Part shown: positions 55,293-64,000 of the stretch, one piece after another
Layout: each line of letters begins with the position of its first letter
How positions within the stretch are numbered: position 1 is the stretch's first letter
Position numbers and translations under genes: made by a program
Assembly (NCBI RefSeq): GCF_023051105.1
Contig: NZ_JALKIL010000015.1
Location: forward strand, 28,494 to 92,493
From: Anaerobiospirillum sp. NML120449
GTDB lineage: Bacteria; Pseudomonadota; Gammaproteobacteria; Enterobacterales; Succinivibrionaceae
DNA length: 64,000 nucleotides
Direction: 5' to 3'
Notes under the pieces: model-generated
Seen by the model: the letters and a program-made list of their open reading frames with translations, nothing else
The model's database searches: none
Told to the model about the DNA's origin: nothing

Positions 55293-58200
55293 ATGTCCGT
55301 ACAACTTGCAGAACTTATGCTTCCGCTGCGCCAGGCCGCGCGGCAGAGCTTTAACAGCAATACACTTTATTTCCTTGACGGTCCCATACCTGAGCATCTT
55401 GGCTTTCGCCTCGATATCACTGGTCAGGACCGCCCGATGAGGGAGGCTGTGGCACGCCTTGAGCAAAGCAGCCTGCATCAACAGGTCATCCTGGCCGTTG
55501 AGGCTGCTGATGCCCGCTGCGCTGCACTGCAGGGACTTATCGATGCATTTGTCCGTAAGGAGCTTAATCTGCAGGTAGGCCTGGTCAGCAGTGAAATCAA
55601 AAGCCGTGCTCCTTCAAGCGCCGAAAAGCTGCGTCTGCTGGAGATTAATTCTTTCCTGTCTCAGCAAAGCCGTCTTAAGCTTTCCATTTATTTCCTGAGC
55701 ATGGCCCGGGCCCTGCTCGGCCTGTATCCGCTTGCCTGGCATTTGCGTGAAATTGGCTTTACCCCGGCTGACCTGAACCTGGGCAGTTCTGTCTTTGGGG
55801 GCTTTTCACCTCAGCACAAAGAGCGGATCGCTCTTATGGCTGCCCTTTTTGGCAGTTCAGGTCTCACAGCTGTGCAAAAGTCCCGTATGGCAAAGGAGCA
55901 GCAGGCACAGGCCCGGCAGTCAGCAGGAGCACCGCAGGACCACGCCAGGAAAGCAAATGCCACCGGGGCTGAGGCTGCCGGGGCTGACGCAACCGGCTCT
56001 GCCGGTCTGTCCGGCTGTGAGGGCAACTGCGCGGTCTTCTCCCCTGTGGACTTTGGTCAGGATGCCTGTGACCGGCTTGAGCTTATTGCCCGTCTGATAC
56101 GCTGTCTTTGCACTGTAAGAGACGGCGGTATTCTCTATGGTTTTGCTCTTGCCGGACTTGAAAATGTTATTCAGTCGCTTTACAGCCTGGCCCGTGTTAA
56201 TCCTGAGCTGAGCATTGAGCAGCTGGTAGACCAGCTTGCCCAGTACTTTGCCAATCAGCCTGTACCGGCCATTGTCCGACTCAACTGTCTGGTTAACAGC
56301 CCGGCATGGGCCCGCAGCCGTATGCGCCTGAACGGCGCCACAGCCGACAGCAGATCAGCTCTGTCTCCGGTATCGGGCAACACTCAGGAGCGCCTGTACA
56401 AAAAAGACCGCAATCTGGTCACCTTCATAACCCCGGCTGATCTCTTTGGCAATTCAGCAGGCTCCTTATCCATTGAAAATGCGGCCGGTCAGATGCCGTC
56501 AGCTACCAGCGGTCTGGATACCATGCCGGCTGCCGGTATTGCCCCTTCTCACACCAGTGGCCTTGATATATCTCCGGCAGCTGGTCCATCCTTAACCAGC
56601 GGCCTTGATGTCACCCCGGCTGTGGCAGCTGCAACCGGAGCATCAGCTGCACAGTCCTCACACGCAGCCATTGCAGGAACCACAGAGTCCGCTGCAGTTA
56701 TTCCATCCAGTGCAGGAGACAGGAACACTGCCGCTGAGGAGCCAGCCCGTGCACGAGACAGGCAGTCCGCCGCCAAGGTATCAGACCGTGCAGAGGGCAC
56801 AAAGGCTGCCTTATCTGCCCATGAAGACAGTGCAGATGCTGGTCACGTATCTGGCTCACATCATACTGCCCAGAGCAGGGCAGAGGGCCAACAGGACCAG
56901 TCAGGTTCAAAATCAAAAGCTCAAAGCAGCAGCTCCAGGCACAAGGCAGAGCAGCAGGATCAGGACAGCGACAGCACTGTTGTCTCTGAATCCGACAAGG
57001 GCAATGACAGTGCCGGTGTACAGTCGCAGAGCGCTGACAATGAGAGCATTAACAGTGACAGTGGGATGAAGTTTGCCTCAGGACTGGCCGGAGCCCTGTC
57101 TCTTGATAACGGCTCGAGTTCTGACAGTGGATTGCTCGATATTGCCCCGGCTGCAGGTGGCAATGCCGACAGCCTGCTCGATATTGCTCCTGCAGCTGCG
57201 CCTGCATCTGCTGGCAGTGGCCAGAACTCAGAGCCTGAACATTCCCCGGCAGCGCCAGAGCCTGCCACTGCAGTAACAGATGCAGCTGCAGATGCAGCCG
57301 ATGCAGTGCTGGATGCTGCAGGCGATGATAAGACTGCAGCTGCAGCTGCAGCTGTAGCTGCGCCTGCAAGTGCAGCTGATGCAGAGTCTGACCATGCAGC
57401 CTCTGAAAGTGCTTTACATAATCAAAAGAAAAGTGCTGTGCATAATGAGGACCAGCAGCTCAAGGGGAAATCAAAGTCCAGGAGCGGTGGCGCCAGTGAT
57501 GCCAGTACTGCTCATGACAGGGAGGCTGACTCTGGCAGTGCCGGGGATCATAAAGCGGCCCACAATAAAGCTCAGGACAGCAAGTCAGCAAAGAAAGGCA
57601 AAAATGGCGCTAAATCTGAGTCTGGCAAAGATCGCTCCACTAAGGACAAATCAGCAGGACGTAGTCGTGACAGCAGCTTAACTGAGCAAAAGGCCTCAGG
57701 AAAAGAACGTCATGGTGGACGCGGGCGTAACCGTAAAGAGCCTCGTAACGATCTCTACCTGGGAGTAGAGGGTATGCTTGCTTTCCTTAAGGATACTGAT
57801 GCTGATGACACATCCTATACTGCAAGGGCCCGCGCTCACTTTGACTCGGTAGCTGACCGCTATCTGTCAAAGGACGAAGACCAGGACTCTGGCAGCAGGA
57901 GGGTATTTCGTGGTTCATTAAAGGAAGAAGAGACAGTTGAAAGTGCCCGGTCAGATGCACAGGCAACAGCTGACTCACAAACCGGTACCTGGGTCCCTAA
58001 AAGCAATCTCTTTGACGATGAGCTGCCTGCAGATAAAAGGCGCTCATCAGCAAGGAGCCGCGCTCCATTAAGGACAGGATCCATGGCAAGTGATGAGGTC
58101 AGTACCAGCGACAGTGTCGGCGCCAGTGCAGAGGGCAGTACCAGTAACGGTACCGGCGCCAGGGCAGTGGATATTACCAGCGCTCATAAAGACATCAGTG

Positions 58201-61200
58201 AATCTCAGTCTGGTGGTCTGCTGATCGATGCCGGTGGTCTTTTGGTTACTCCGGCAGCAGGTTACAGCGCTGATGACAGTACAGGACTTATGGTAAGTCG
58301 TGCCGGAAACGCCACAGTTTCCGGTCTGGACCTTATTCCAGCAGCAACTTCCGGTCTTGAGCTTATTCCTGCAGCATCAGTGCAGGCCCAGTCTGATAAA
58401 AGCGCTGATAATGCCAGTGATCTGGGCGATCACGTACTCAAAGCACAGGATTGCGCTACCAGGACAACCAGCACTTTACAAAGTACAGATACGGCCAGTT
58501 CAGCGGATGACAGTGAGGCAGAATTTTCTGAGAGTGTGGAGTCAGCTGGTGATAACAGTGCTGATAACAAAGAGGCCAGTGAACTGCAGGGGTTAACCGT
58601 AAACAGTGACAGCTCATCTGACAATGGCTTTGTTATTACTCCTGCAGCTGCAGGTGCAGCCAACAGTTCAGCTGCTACCATCAGCTCAGCTGCTACTCAT
58701 GCTGCGAGCACGGCTGCTGACAGGGGAGCTGAGGCTGGTGGTGATGATACGTCTGCTGACCGTAGAGCCGCAGCCAAAGCATCAGTTACCGAGGGCTCTG
58801 CCCCTGATCTTCAGCTGGTGTCAGCATATGATGAAACAGGTGTTGAATCAGAGGGTGATGAAGACGAAACAGTATCTGAGTCAGCTCAGTCTGAGACAGC
58901 TGATTTAGAGTCAGCTCAGTCACATTCCGCTCAATCAGATTCAGCAGGAAGCAGCAACGCAGCCAGGAACCAGATGGGCAATAACAGCTCTCAGGAGCAA
59001 AGTTTTCAAGACCTGACCGGCCTTGGTCTTGTTAATGCTGCCTCAGCAACCCGGAGCGCGTCGGACATTTCTGCTGCTGATGGTACTGCTGCAGGTATTG
59101 CCGATAACAGTGACTATGAGTCCCTGACATCAGACTTTGCGATAACTCCGGCTGTAAGTCAGTCACAGCTGTCGCTGTCAGCTCTCTCTGGCAGTACTGT
59201 AAAGCTGGGCAATGACTCAGCCTCGCTTAGCCTCTTTAATGCAGCTGACTCACAGCTTGCTGTGGAGAGCAGTACCCATAATGTCTTATTAGGACAGACA
59301 ACACTCACCGGGATGACACCGGCTTCAGGCATCAAGGCAGCAGACACTCATGACCACAGTCAGGGCACCGGCCTCGGACAAAGCTCCCTTTTGCTTACTC
59401 CTGCAGATGCAGCAGCTGGTCTGCGTGCCGGCTCTGAAACAGGCCATACATCTGACAGCAGATCCGACAGTGATAAGGCAGCTGGTGATGAAGGGCGTTC
59501 GACCTCTATAAAGGAGGACATCTCAGCAGTTAATGATACTGTCCCGGCTGAGGCTGTTTCTTCAGGCAGTGAGTCTGAGTCTCTTGCACAGGCTGATGCA
59601 GATAATGAAGAGCATACCCATGGTGTATATGACGCCACTGAGCATAGCGAAGCTGATTCAGATTTAGACAATGATGCAGAGCTTGACGCAGAGGTTGATT
59701 CAGAAGATGAGTCCGACTCCGGCTACAGTTCTGATGACGAGGCTGACCCTGATGATGACCTCCCTGAGGATCTGGATGAACATGATGAGACGTCAGATCA
59801 TGAGGATGACCTTTATCTGGAAGCATACGGCGAGGATGAGGCTGATTACTCTTATGACGCTGATATTCCTTACGATGATGCTCAGGATGATGAACTTGCT
59901 GATGAGCTCGAGCTTGAAGGCGAAGACCAGGACGCCCCTGATGGCGATCTGGAAGACGAAGACCAGGACGACCATGATATTGATGATGAGGCCGAAAGTG
60001 AAGCTAACGCTTATGAAGATGAAGAGGAGTCCGACAGCGATATAGATTCTGAAAAAGCCGGCGCTGATACAGGCGACACAGATGATGTCGATGACGACCT
60101 TGACGACCTTGAGGGCGCATCAGATGAGGGCGAGTCAGATCTTGATGGTGACGACGAGCTCTATGACCTCGACGATGATTATGACGAGGCTGATGATGAC
60201 AGCGACTTTGATGATGATGCCTATGCTGATGAGGTCGACGAGGCAGATGACGACTATGCTGATCTTGATGATGCCTGTAAAGACGACAGCGACTTTGATG
60301 CTGATGTTGATGCTGACGAGGTCGATGAGGCAGATTACGAAGCTGATGAAGTAGACGAGGCAGATGACGACTATGCTGACCTTGATGATGCCGGTGAAGC
60401 CAAGGGCTCTGCAGCTCATGATTCCGAGGAGGCGGCAGCCGATGACGAAGATAATGGTGAGGATGTCACTGTAGTAAGTGTCAACAGCGGTAATCAGCTG
60501 GCAAAGCCACAGGAAAAGAAGTCTGAGAGCTATGACAAGTTCAACTGGACAACACGCAAGCTCAAGGCATCCAGCGTTATCAGCACTGCAAGTGGCTCAT
60601 CTTCCAGTGGTGCTGCTGTTGATGCCGGTGCCCAGGCTGGCTCTGAGAGTTCCGGTAGTGAACTGTCCGGATCGGGCGAAGCCACAGGTCCGGCAGCTGC
60701 CATAGCTGATGACAGTGGCGACAGTGCACGCATTGAGGGCTCATTTGACGCTATTACCGGATCCTTCATTCCGGCTCAGGTAAGTGCTGACAGGCGCAGC
60801 TCTGGAACCGGCGGTGTGCCTTCTGACCATAATGGCCAGTTACCTTCTTCATCTGACAGAGCAGCCAGTGCCTCAACTGACAGCGCAATGGGCAGTGCTG
60901 GCGTAACTGGCAATGATTCAGCTCAGGATGATTTCCAGCAGGCGCATGGCCGTAACGGTTATGGCACGACTGCTGGAGCTGACGCAGGCAACTGCATTGC
61001 TGCCGGTACTGCCGCAGCAAGAGGACAAGCCCATACCAATGCTCATGCCACCGCGCATGGCGGAGCTGCGGTCGGTGCGGGCGCTGCTAATCTGAACTGG
61101 GATATGGTCATGGACTGCGATCCTGAGCTGCTGCGCTTTAAGTACTGTATGCTTCAGGCGCAGAGCTACCTTTTAAGTCAGGCTGAATACAATCGTCTGA

Positions 61201-61664
61201 TGGAGACCAGACATGACAGCTCTGATATGGAAATCAGCGGTTCAATGGGTCAGGACAGAGGTACAGGCAGCCTGTCTGCAAGGCCGCTTTGGGCTGAGGT
61301 GGGGCGCTGCAGGCTCATGCATGTCTGTGGCTCGCCTGAGTATCTTGAAGATGTGAAAAATGCCATGGTTGCAGCCCTGTCCTCAAACGCAGCCGATCAG
61401 CAGCAGCTGGGACGCAGCGTTGCACGATTTAATTACTACGGTCGTGTACTGGGCTCGACCTGGAGTATCATGCCAAACAGCGAGGGCAGTCCATATCCTT
61501 CCAGTTCTGAATGCTCACTTGCCAGCATAAGAGAAAATGAGAGTGTTCAGTTTGTGGTCGGATCTCTGCTGTTATCAGCATACGCAATCTACTCTCAGGC
61601 CCATCTGAGTATCCTGCGTACCTCATGGCAGCGTATTGGCAAGAAGCCGCCATTTCAGGCCTGA
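55293..61664 (+). CDS. Giant protein with folded ends, motif-repeat middle and acidic block
   Basis: Not recognised; 2,123 residues from the ATG at 55293 (an in-frame GTG at 55272 would add seven). Residues about 1-340 are helical and folded (RQAARQSFNSNTLYFLDGPI; SIYFLSMARALLGLYPLAWH). Residues about 340-1450 are Ser/Ala/Asp low complexity containing about a dozen copies of a GLDISPAAG-like motif. They also hold one basic island (GKERHGGRGRNRKEPRND) followed by YLGVEGMLAFLKD. Residues about 1450-1720 are a dense Asp/Glu block. Residues about 1930-2123 are folded again (LRFKYCMLQAQSYLLSQAEY; FNYYGRVLGSTWSIM). No signal peptide. Two end domains tethered by a very long linker is what the sequence shows; function is unknown. 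Confidence 0.85.
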   Translation: MSVQLAELMLPLRQAARQSFNSNTLYFLDGPIPEHLGFRLDITGQDRPMREAVARLEQSSLHQQVILAVEAADARCAALQGLIDAFVRKELNLQVGLVSSEIKSRAPSSAEKLRLLEINSFLSQQSRLKLSIYFLSMARALLGLYPLAWHLREIGFTPADLNLGSSVFGGFSPQHKERIALMAALFGSSGLTAVQKSRMAKEQQAQARQSAGAPQDHARKANATGAEAAGADATGSAGLSGCEGNCAVFSPVDFGQDACDRLELIARLIRCLCTVRDGGILYGFALAGLENVIQSLYSLARVNPELSIEQLVDQLAQYFANQPVPAIVRLNCLVNSPAWARSRMRLNGATADSRSALSPVSGNTQERLYKKDRNLVTFITPADLFGNSAGSLSIENAAGQMPSATSGLDTMPAAGIAPSHTSGLDISPAAGPSLTSGLDVTPAVAAATGASAAQSSHAAIAGTTESAAVIPSSAGDRNTAAEEPARARDRQSAAKVSDRAEGTKAALSAHEDSADAGHVSGSHHTAQSRAEGQQDQSGSKSKAQSSSSRHKAEQQDQDSDSTVVSESDKGNDSAGVQSQSADNESINSDSGMKFASGLAGALSLDNGSSSDSGLLDIAPAAGGNADSLLDIAPAAAPASAGSGQNSEPEHSPAAPEPATAVTDAAADAADAVLDAAGDDKTAAAAAAVAAPASAADAESDHAASESALHNQKKSAVHNEDQQLKGKSKSRSGGASDASTAHDREADSGSAGDHKAAHNKAQDSKSAKKGKNGAKSESGKDRSTKDKSAGRSRDSSLTEQKASGKERHGGRGRNRKEPRNDLYLGVEGMLAFLKDTDADDTSYTARARAHFDSVADRYLSKDEDQDSGSRRVFRGSLKEEETVESARSDAQATADSQTGTWVPKSNLFDDELPADKRRSSARSRAPLRTGSMASDEVSTSDSVGASAEGSTSNGTGARAVDITSAHKDISESQSGGLLIDAGGLLVTPAAGYSADDSTGLMVSRAGNATVSGLDLIPAATSGLELIPAASVQAQSDKSADNASDLGDHVLKAQDCATRTTSTLQSTDTASSADDSEAEFSESVESAGDNSADNKEASELQGLTVNSDSSSDNGFVITPAAAGAANSSAATISSAATHAASTAADRGAEAGGDDTSADRRAAAKASVTEGSAPDLQLVSAYDETGVESEGDEDETVSESAQSETADLESAQSHSAQSDSAGSSNAARNQMGNNSSQEQSFQDLTGLGLVNAASATRSASDISAADGTAAGIADNSDYESLTSDFAITPAVSQSQLSLSALSGSTVKLGNDSASLSLFNAADSQLAVESSTHNVLLGQTTLTGMTPASGIKAADTHDHSQGTGLGQSSLLLTPADAAAGLRAGSETGHTSDSRSDSDKAAGDEGRSTSIKEDISAVNDTVPAEAVSSGSESESLAQADADNEEHTHGVYDATEHSEADSDLDNDAELDAEVDSEDESDSGYSSDDEADPDDDLPEDLDEHDETSDHEDDLYLEAYGEDEADYSYDADIPYDDAQDDELADELELEGEDQDAPDGDLEDEDQDDHDIDDEAESEANAYEDEEESDSDIDSEKAGADTGDTDDVDDDLDDLEGASDEGESDLDGDDELYDLDDDYDEADDDSDFDDDAYADEVDEADDDYADLDDACKDDSDFDADVDADEVDEADYEADEVDEADDDYADLDDAGEAKGSAAHDSEEAAADDEDNGEDVTVVSVNSGNQLAKPQEKKSESYDKFNWTTRKLKASSVISTASGSSSSGAAVDAGAQAGSESSGSELSGSGEATGPAAAIADDSGDSARIEGSFDAITGSFIPAQVSADRRSSGTGGVPSDHNGQLPSSSDRAASASTDSAMGSAGVTGNDSAQDDFQQAHGRNGYGTTAGADAGNCIAAGTAAARGQAHTNAHATAHGGAAVGAGAANLNWDMVMDCDPELLRFKYCMLQAQSYLLSQAEYNRLMETRHDSSDMEISGSMGQDRGTGSLSARPLWAEVGRCRLMHVCGSPEYLEDVKNAMVAALSSNAADQQQLGRSVARFNYYGRVLGSTWSIMPNSEGSPYPSSSECSLASIRENESVQFVVGSLLLSAYAIYSQAHLSILRTSWQRIGKKPPFQA

Positions 61665-61683
61665 TAAATATTGACCTTTCTTT

Positions 61684-61723
61684 ACATACCCCCGTGATCA
61701 TCTAAATGGTCTGGGGGTATGTT
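61684..61723 (+). terminator. Terminator-like hairpin of the 2,123-residue gene
   Basis: ACATACCCCC, loop about 19 bases, GGGGGTATGT is followed by TGTTTC. It lies 20 bases after the stop codon. Confidence 0.65.
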
Positions 61724-61828
61724 GTTTCAGGGGACAGAAAAGTGATCTTCAAGGCAAACTGAGATACAAAGGCCTGTAAACAGCGGCTTTTAAACAGACA
61801 GAGGGAGAGCTCAGCATGACGCTGGACG

Positions 61829-62022
61829 CATGGAGCAGAATGCATGACGCATCAGGGAAGTTGCAGGACGCAGGAGGCATGGAGCAGAATGCATGATGCA
61901 CCAGGGATCTCGCAGGTCGCAGGGGCATGGAGCAGAATGTATGACGCATCAGGGAGGTCGCAGGACGCAGCAGGCATAGAGCAGGATGCATGACGCACCA
62001 GGGAAGTCGCAGGTCGCAGGAC
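61829..62022 (+). repeat. 48-49-bp direct repeats, four units
   Basis: CATGGAGCAGAATGCATGAC followed by GCATCAGGGAAGTTGCAGGACGC-type sequence starts at 61829, 61878, 61926 and 61974. Units are adjacent and non-coding. Confidence 0.88.
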
Positions 62023-62079
62023 TAAAGCATGTCCAGCTCAGCTCACTGCATCTTATGCCTCACAGCTGGTCTTTTGCTC

Positions 62080-62694
62080 AAAAGCTGCAAGTCACCAGCT
62101 TGCGCATAGATAAAGTTCGATGCTTGAAGGGTAAAAATCGCTGTTTTTCGCTTACCTCAGATTGACGTTTGTTTGAGTTTCTATCTTTGCTCTTGATAAT
62201 TTGGGGACTTTGGCGCTGCTGGGGCTGTTGGTCATGCCGATTTATATGCTCTTTGACAGTTAAAAAGTCTGATGAATTTGGGTTTATCGAGAATATTTAT
62301 CAATTGCTGAAAAACGATGAATTTGAAACATGAGGTGGATCACGATTTATGTTTTAGAAGTGTGAGCAACTTCAAATTGACACTGATTTTGTCTGATTTT
62401 GTTCGTAAGCGTTTTTGCGACACTCATCACAAAAGTGACCCCCTTACTGATCACACCCAAAAAAAATTTTGTTTTGTTTTGTTTATCGGATATGACCTTA
62501 TTTCTGTCTGATTTTTACGTACATATCACAGTGATCCAGGTCACGAAAAACGGCTGTCAAGTGGGCCATTTTTGGACCTCTTTTTGTTTCGTAAAATCGA
62601 GCTGAAAAACGGAGTGCGACTATAGGGCCACGGTCATGAACAAGTGCATGACCCTTAACCCCTATCATCAATCTTCAATCTGACAGGCATAAGT
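62080..62694 (+). promoter_or_regulatory. AT-rich control region upstream of the translocator gene
   Basis: This stretch of about 600 bases is much richer in A and T than the rest of the window. It holds T/A runs (AAAAAAAATTTTG at 62458), GATGAATTTG direct repeats (62271, 62318) and a CRP-like palindrome, AGTGATCCAGGTCACG (62530-62545, consensus TGTGA-N6-TCACA). No open frame here looks real. It is probably the promoter region of the following secretion gene. Confidence 0.5.
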
Positions 62695-64000
62695 ATGAAA
62701 TTCGATTTTATGACTAACGCTGTATGTTTCTTCGCTGTAACCGCCGGTATGGCCTTAGCCGCCTCCAGCCACTCCGCCCACGCCCAGCAGTGCTGCCAGA
62801 CCGCAAGCACCTGCACTGGCAGTCCAATGACTTCTCAGGCCATTCAGGAGCCTGAGCGTGTAGACGGTCACGTCTCTGACAGCACTCTGGCTTCAGCCCT
62901 GACTGCAGCCGCAACTTTCTATAAGGACAGCGCCAGCCGCTCCGAGGGTATTACCCTGGCAACAGGTGGCTGCGATTCTGCCTTCTCCGACCGTACCTGT
63001 GCAGTGGAGCAGGAGGCCCTGTCCCACTTCACCATTACCGATGTCAAAATCACCCGCTATGACGGCACCGAAGGTATGCAATGTAGCTCAGACAGCGACT
63101 GCAGCTGCGCTATTCCAGCTGCAGGTCTTGCACATGTTGACTCCTCAGCTGAGGCTGCCAGATCAGCTGATGCATTGATATCTGCTCAATCTCTTATTGA
63201 AAACGGCCCTGAGTCTGCTCCTGTAGCAGCCCTCAATGGCGGTGCAGCTCTGTCCCGTAGCGCTGGTGCCAGTGCTGCTGAGCACTTCCGTGCTGCAGCC
63301 GCAGGCGGCGCTGCTGGCGCTGCACCGGCCTCCGCTGGCAGCGGCCTGCAGGGTGTACGCCTGGTAGCTGCTCCACGCTATGAGGACAAGGCTCTGACTG
63401 CCGCAGCTCTCAGCTCTGTTGACCATCTGCGCGGAGCACCACTTGATGCCGGTACCCTGCAGCAGGCACTGGAAAGCTTTACCGATTTCTACCGCAATAA
63501 GGGCTATACCCTGTCTCAGGCCTACCTGCCTGCTCAGAGCATTGTTGATGGCTGGGTAGACCTTGCTGTGGTCAATCCGAAGTACAACAACTTCAACCTC
63601 GAGAACGTCTCCTATGTCTCTGATGACTATATGAAGTACCTCATGACTGATGTCTATGAGCTTGAGGGCAAGGATATTGTTGAGGGTGAGCTTGATGAGC
63701 GTCTGCTCAAGCTCTCTGATATCGGTACTTTCAATATTGCCGGTCAGATTGATAACTCTGATGCTGCAGGCCTCTATCGTGATGTTGATTTCCAGGCTGC
63801 TCCAGATGGTGATCAGGTCAATTTCGCTGTCTTTGCTGACAATTACGGCAACAAGAGCGCCGGACGCTACCGCTTTGGCGGTCTGATGGAGGTTATCTCT
63901 CCAGCTGGCATGGCTGACCGTCTGTCTGTGGTCTATGCCCGCTCCAACGAAAAGCAGAACAACTACAGCATCAATTACCGTATTCCGGTTAACTCTCATC
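62695..64000 (+). CDS. TpsB/ShlB-type two-partner secretion translocator (3' end outside window)
   Basis: 435 residues are visible, and the frame continues past the window. The N-terminus MKFDFMTNAVCFFAVTAGMA then ALAASSHSAHAQQ is a Sec signal. Residues about 265-310 form a POTRA_2 domain: LQQALESFTDFYRNKGYTLS, QAYLPAQSIVDGWVDLAVV. Then comes the ShlB/FhaC barrel start: LKLSDIGTFNIAGQID, FAVFADNYGNKSAGRYRFGG, LSVVYARSNEKQNNYSINYR. TpsB proteins form outer-membrane pores that export a TpsA adhesin or haemolysin, so a tpsA may lie just downstream. Residues about 30-240, between signal and POTRA, are an unusual extension with several Cys pairs (QQCCQTASTC; CSSDSDCSC) and an Ala/Gly-rich stretch (AAAGGAAGAAPASAGSG). 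Confidence 0.9.
   Translation, partial: MKFDFMTNAVCFFAVTAGMALAASSHSAHAQQCCQTASTCTGSPMTSQAIQEPERVDGHVSDSTLASALTAAATFYKDSASRSEGITLATGGCDSAFSDRTCAVEQEALSHFTITDVKITRYDGTEGMQCSSDSDCSCAIPAAGLAHVDSSAEAARSADALISAQSLIENGPESAPVAALNGGAALSRSAGASAAEHFRAAAAGGAAGAAPASAGSGLQGVRLVAAPRYEDKALTAAALSSVDHLRGAPLDAGTLQQALESFTDFYRNKGYTLSQAYLPAQSIVDGWVDLAVVNPKYNNFNLENVSYVSDDYMKYLMTDVYELEGKDIVEGELDERLLKLSDIGTFNIAGQIDNSDAAGLYRDVDFQAAPDGDQVNFAVFADNYGNKSAGRYRFGGLMEVISPAGMADRLSVVYARSNEKQNNYSINYRIPVNSH

Noticed and set aside
63163..63999. 278-residue minus-strand frame at the window end
   Set aside because: The plus strand encodes a clear signal peptide, POTRA and barrel sequence through this stretch.
1..64000. tRNA, rRNA, insertion sequences, prophage or integrase genes
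   Set aside because: I looked for conserved tRNA T-arm sequences, rRNA blocks and transposase or integrase motifs and saw none.

Overview
The window looks like the chromosome of a motile gammaproteobacterium. It carries three short flagellins, a LoiP-type M48 lipoprotease, BrnQ, an IT-superfamily ion transporter, HicB-like, YbjD-like and JetD-like proteins, and a two-partner-secretion translocator. A gut Succinivibrionaceae/Aeromonadales-type organism is my inference, not something the sequence proves. Codons are GC-leaning (AAG, CTG, GCC). Only about 70% of the window is coding. Several gaps of 1-2.5 kb hold no convincing gene but do hold minisatellites. I found no tRNA, rRNA, transposase, integrase or CRISPR array.

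Layout. 3-11378 (+) is the 3' part of a giant gene whose C-terminal TOPRIM domain and extreme C-terminus match the OLD-family nuclease YbjD (DUF2813); about 3,000 residues of acidic repeats lie upstream of the TOPRIM. 11.6-15.2 kb (-) holds three flagellin paralogs, two with the same terminator directly downstream and a third copy of it past the end of the array unit. 15.7-18.3 kb (-) holds a NhaD/ArsB-like transporter and a half-size MFS-like protein. 20.6-27.8 kb (+) holds a DIP1984-family protein, an orphan JetD (Wadjet nuclease subunit) homolog with altered TOPRIM residues, and a 985-residue disordered protein. 28-32.7 kb (+) holds a small repeat-bearing gene and two DUF805 membrane proteins with long aromatic-rich or Gly/Gln/Pro-rich tails. 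33-38.7 kb (-) holds a HicB-like protein split by a long linker, a zinc-ribbon protein and BrnQ. 40.4-46.2 kb (-) holds a membrane SpoIIE/RsbU-type phosphatase with a long linker and an M48 lipoprotease. 48.1-61.7 kb (+) holds two giant unrecognised proteins of about 1,552 and 2,123 residues. 62.7 kb to the end (+) is the start of a TpsB/ShlB-type outer-membrane translocator.

The unifying observation is that low-complexity, repeat-built segments (Ala/Asp/Glu/Ser/Gln-rich) have been inserted into linkers or added as tails of otherwise recognisable families: OLD/YbjD, HicB, SpoIIE phosphatase, DUF805 (twice) and TpsB. Stand-alone giant disordered proteins occur beside them. Two of the affected or neighbouring proteins (YbjD-like and JetD-like) belong to TOPRIM families tied to DNA defence, and the JetD homolog has no JetA, JetB or JetC nearby. 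These are the best candidates for undescribed biology here.
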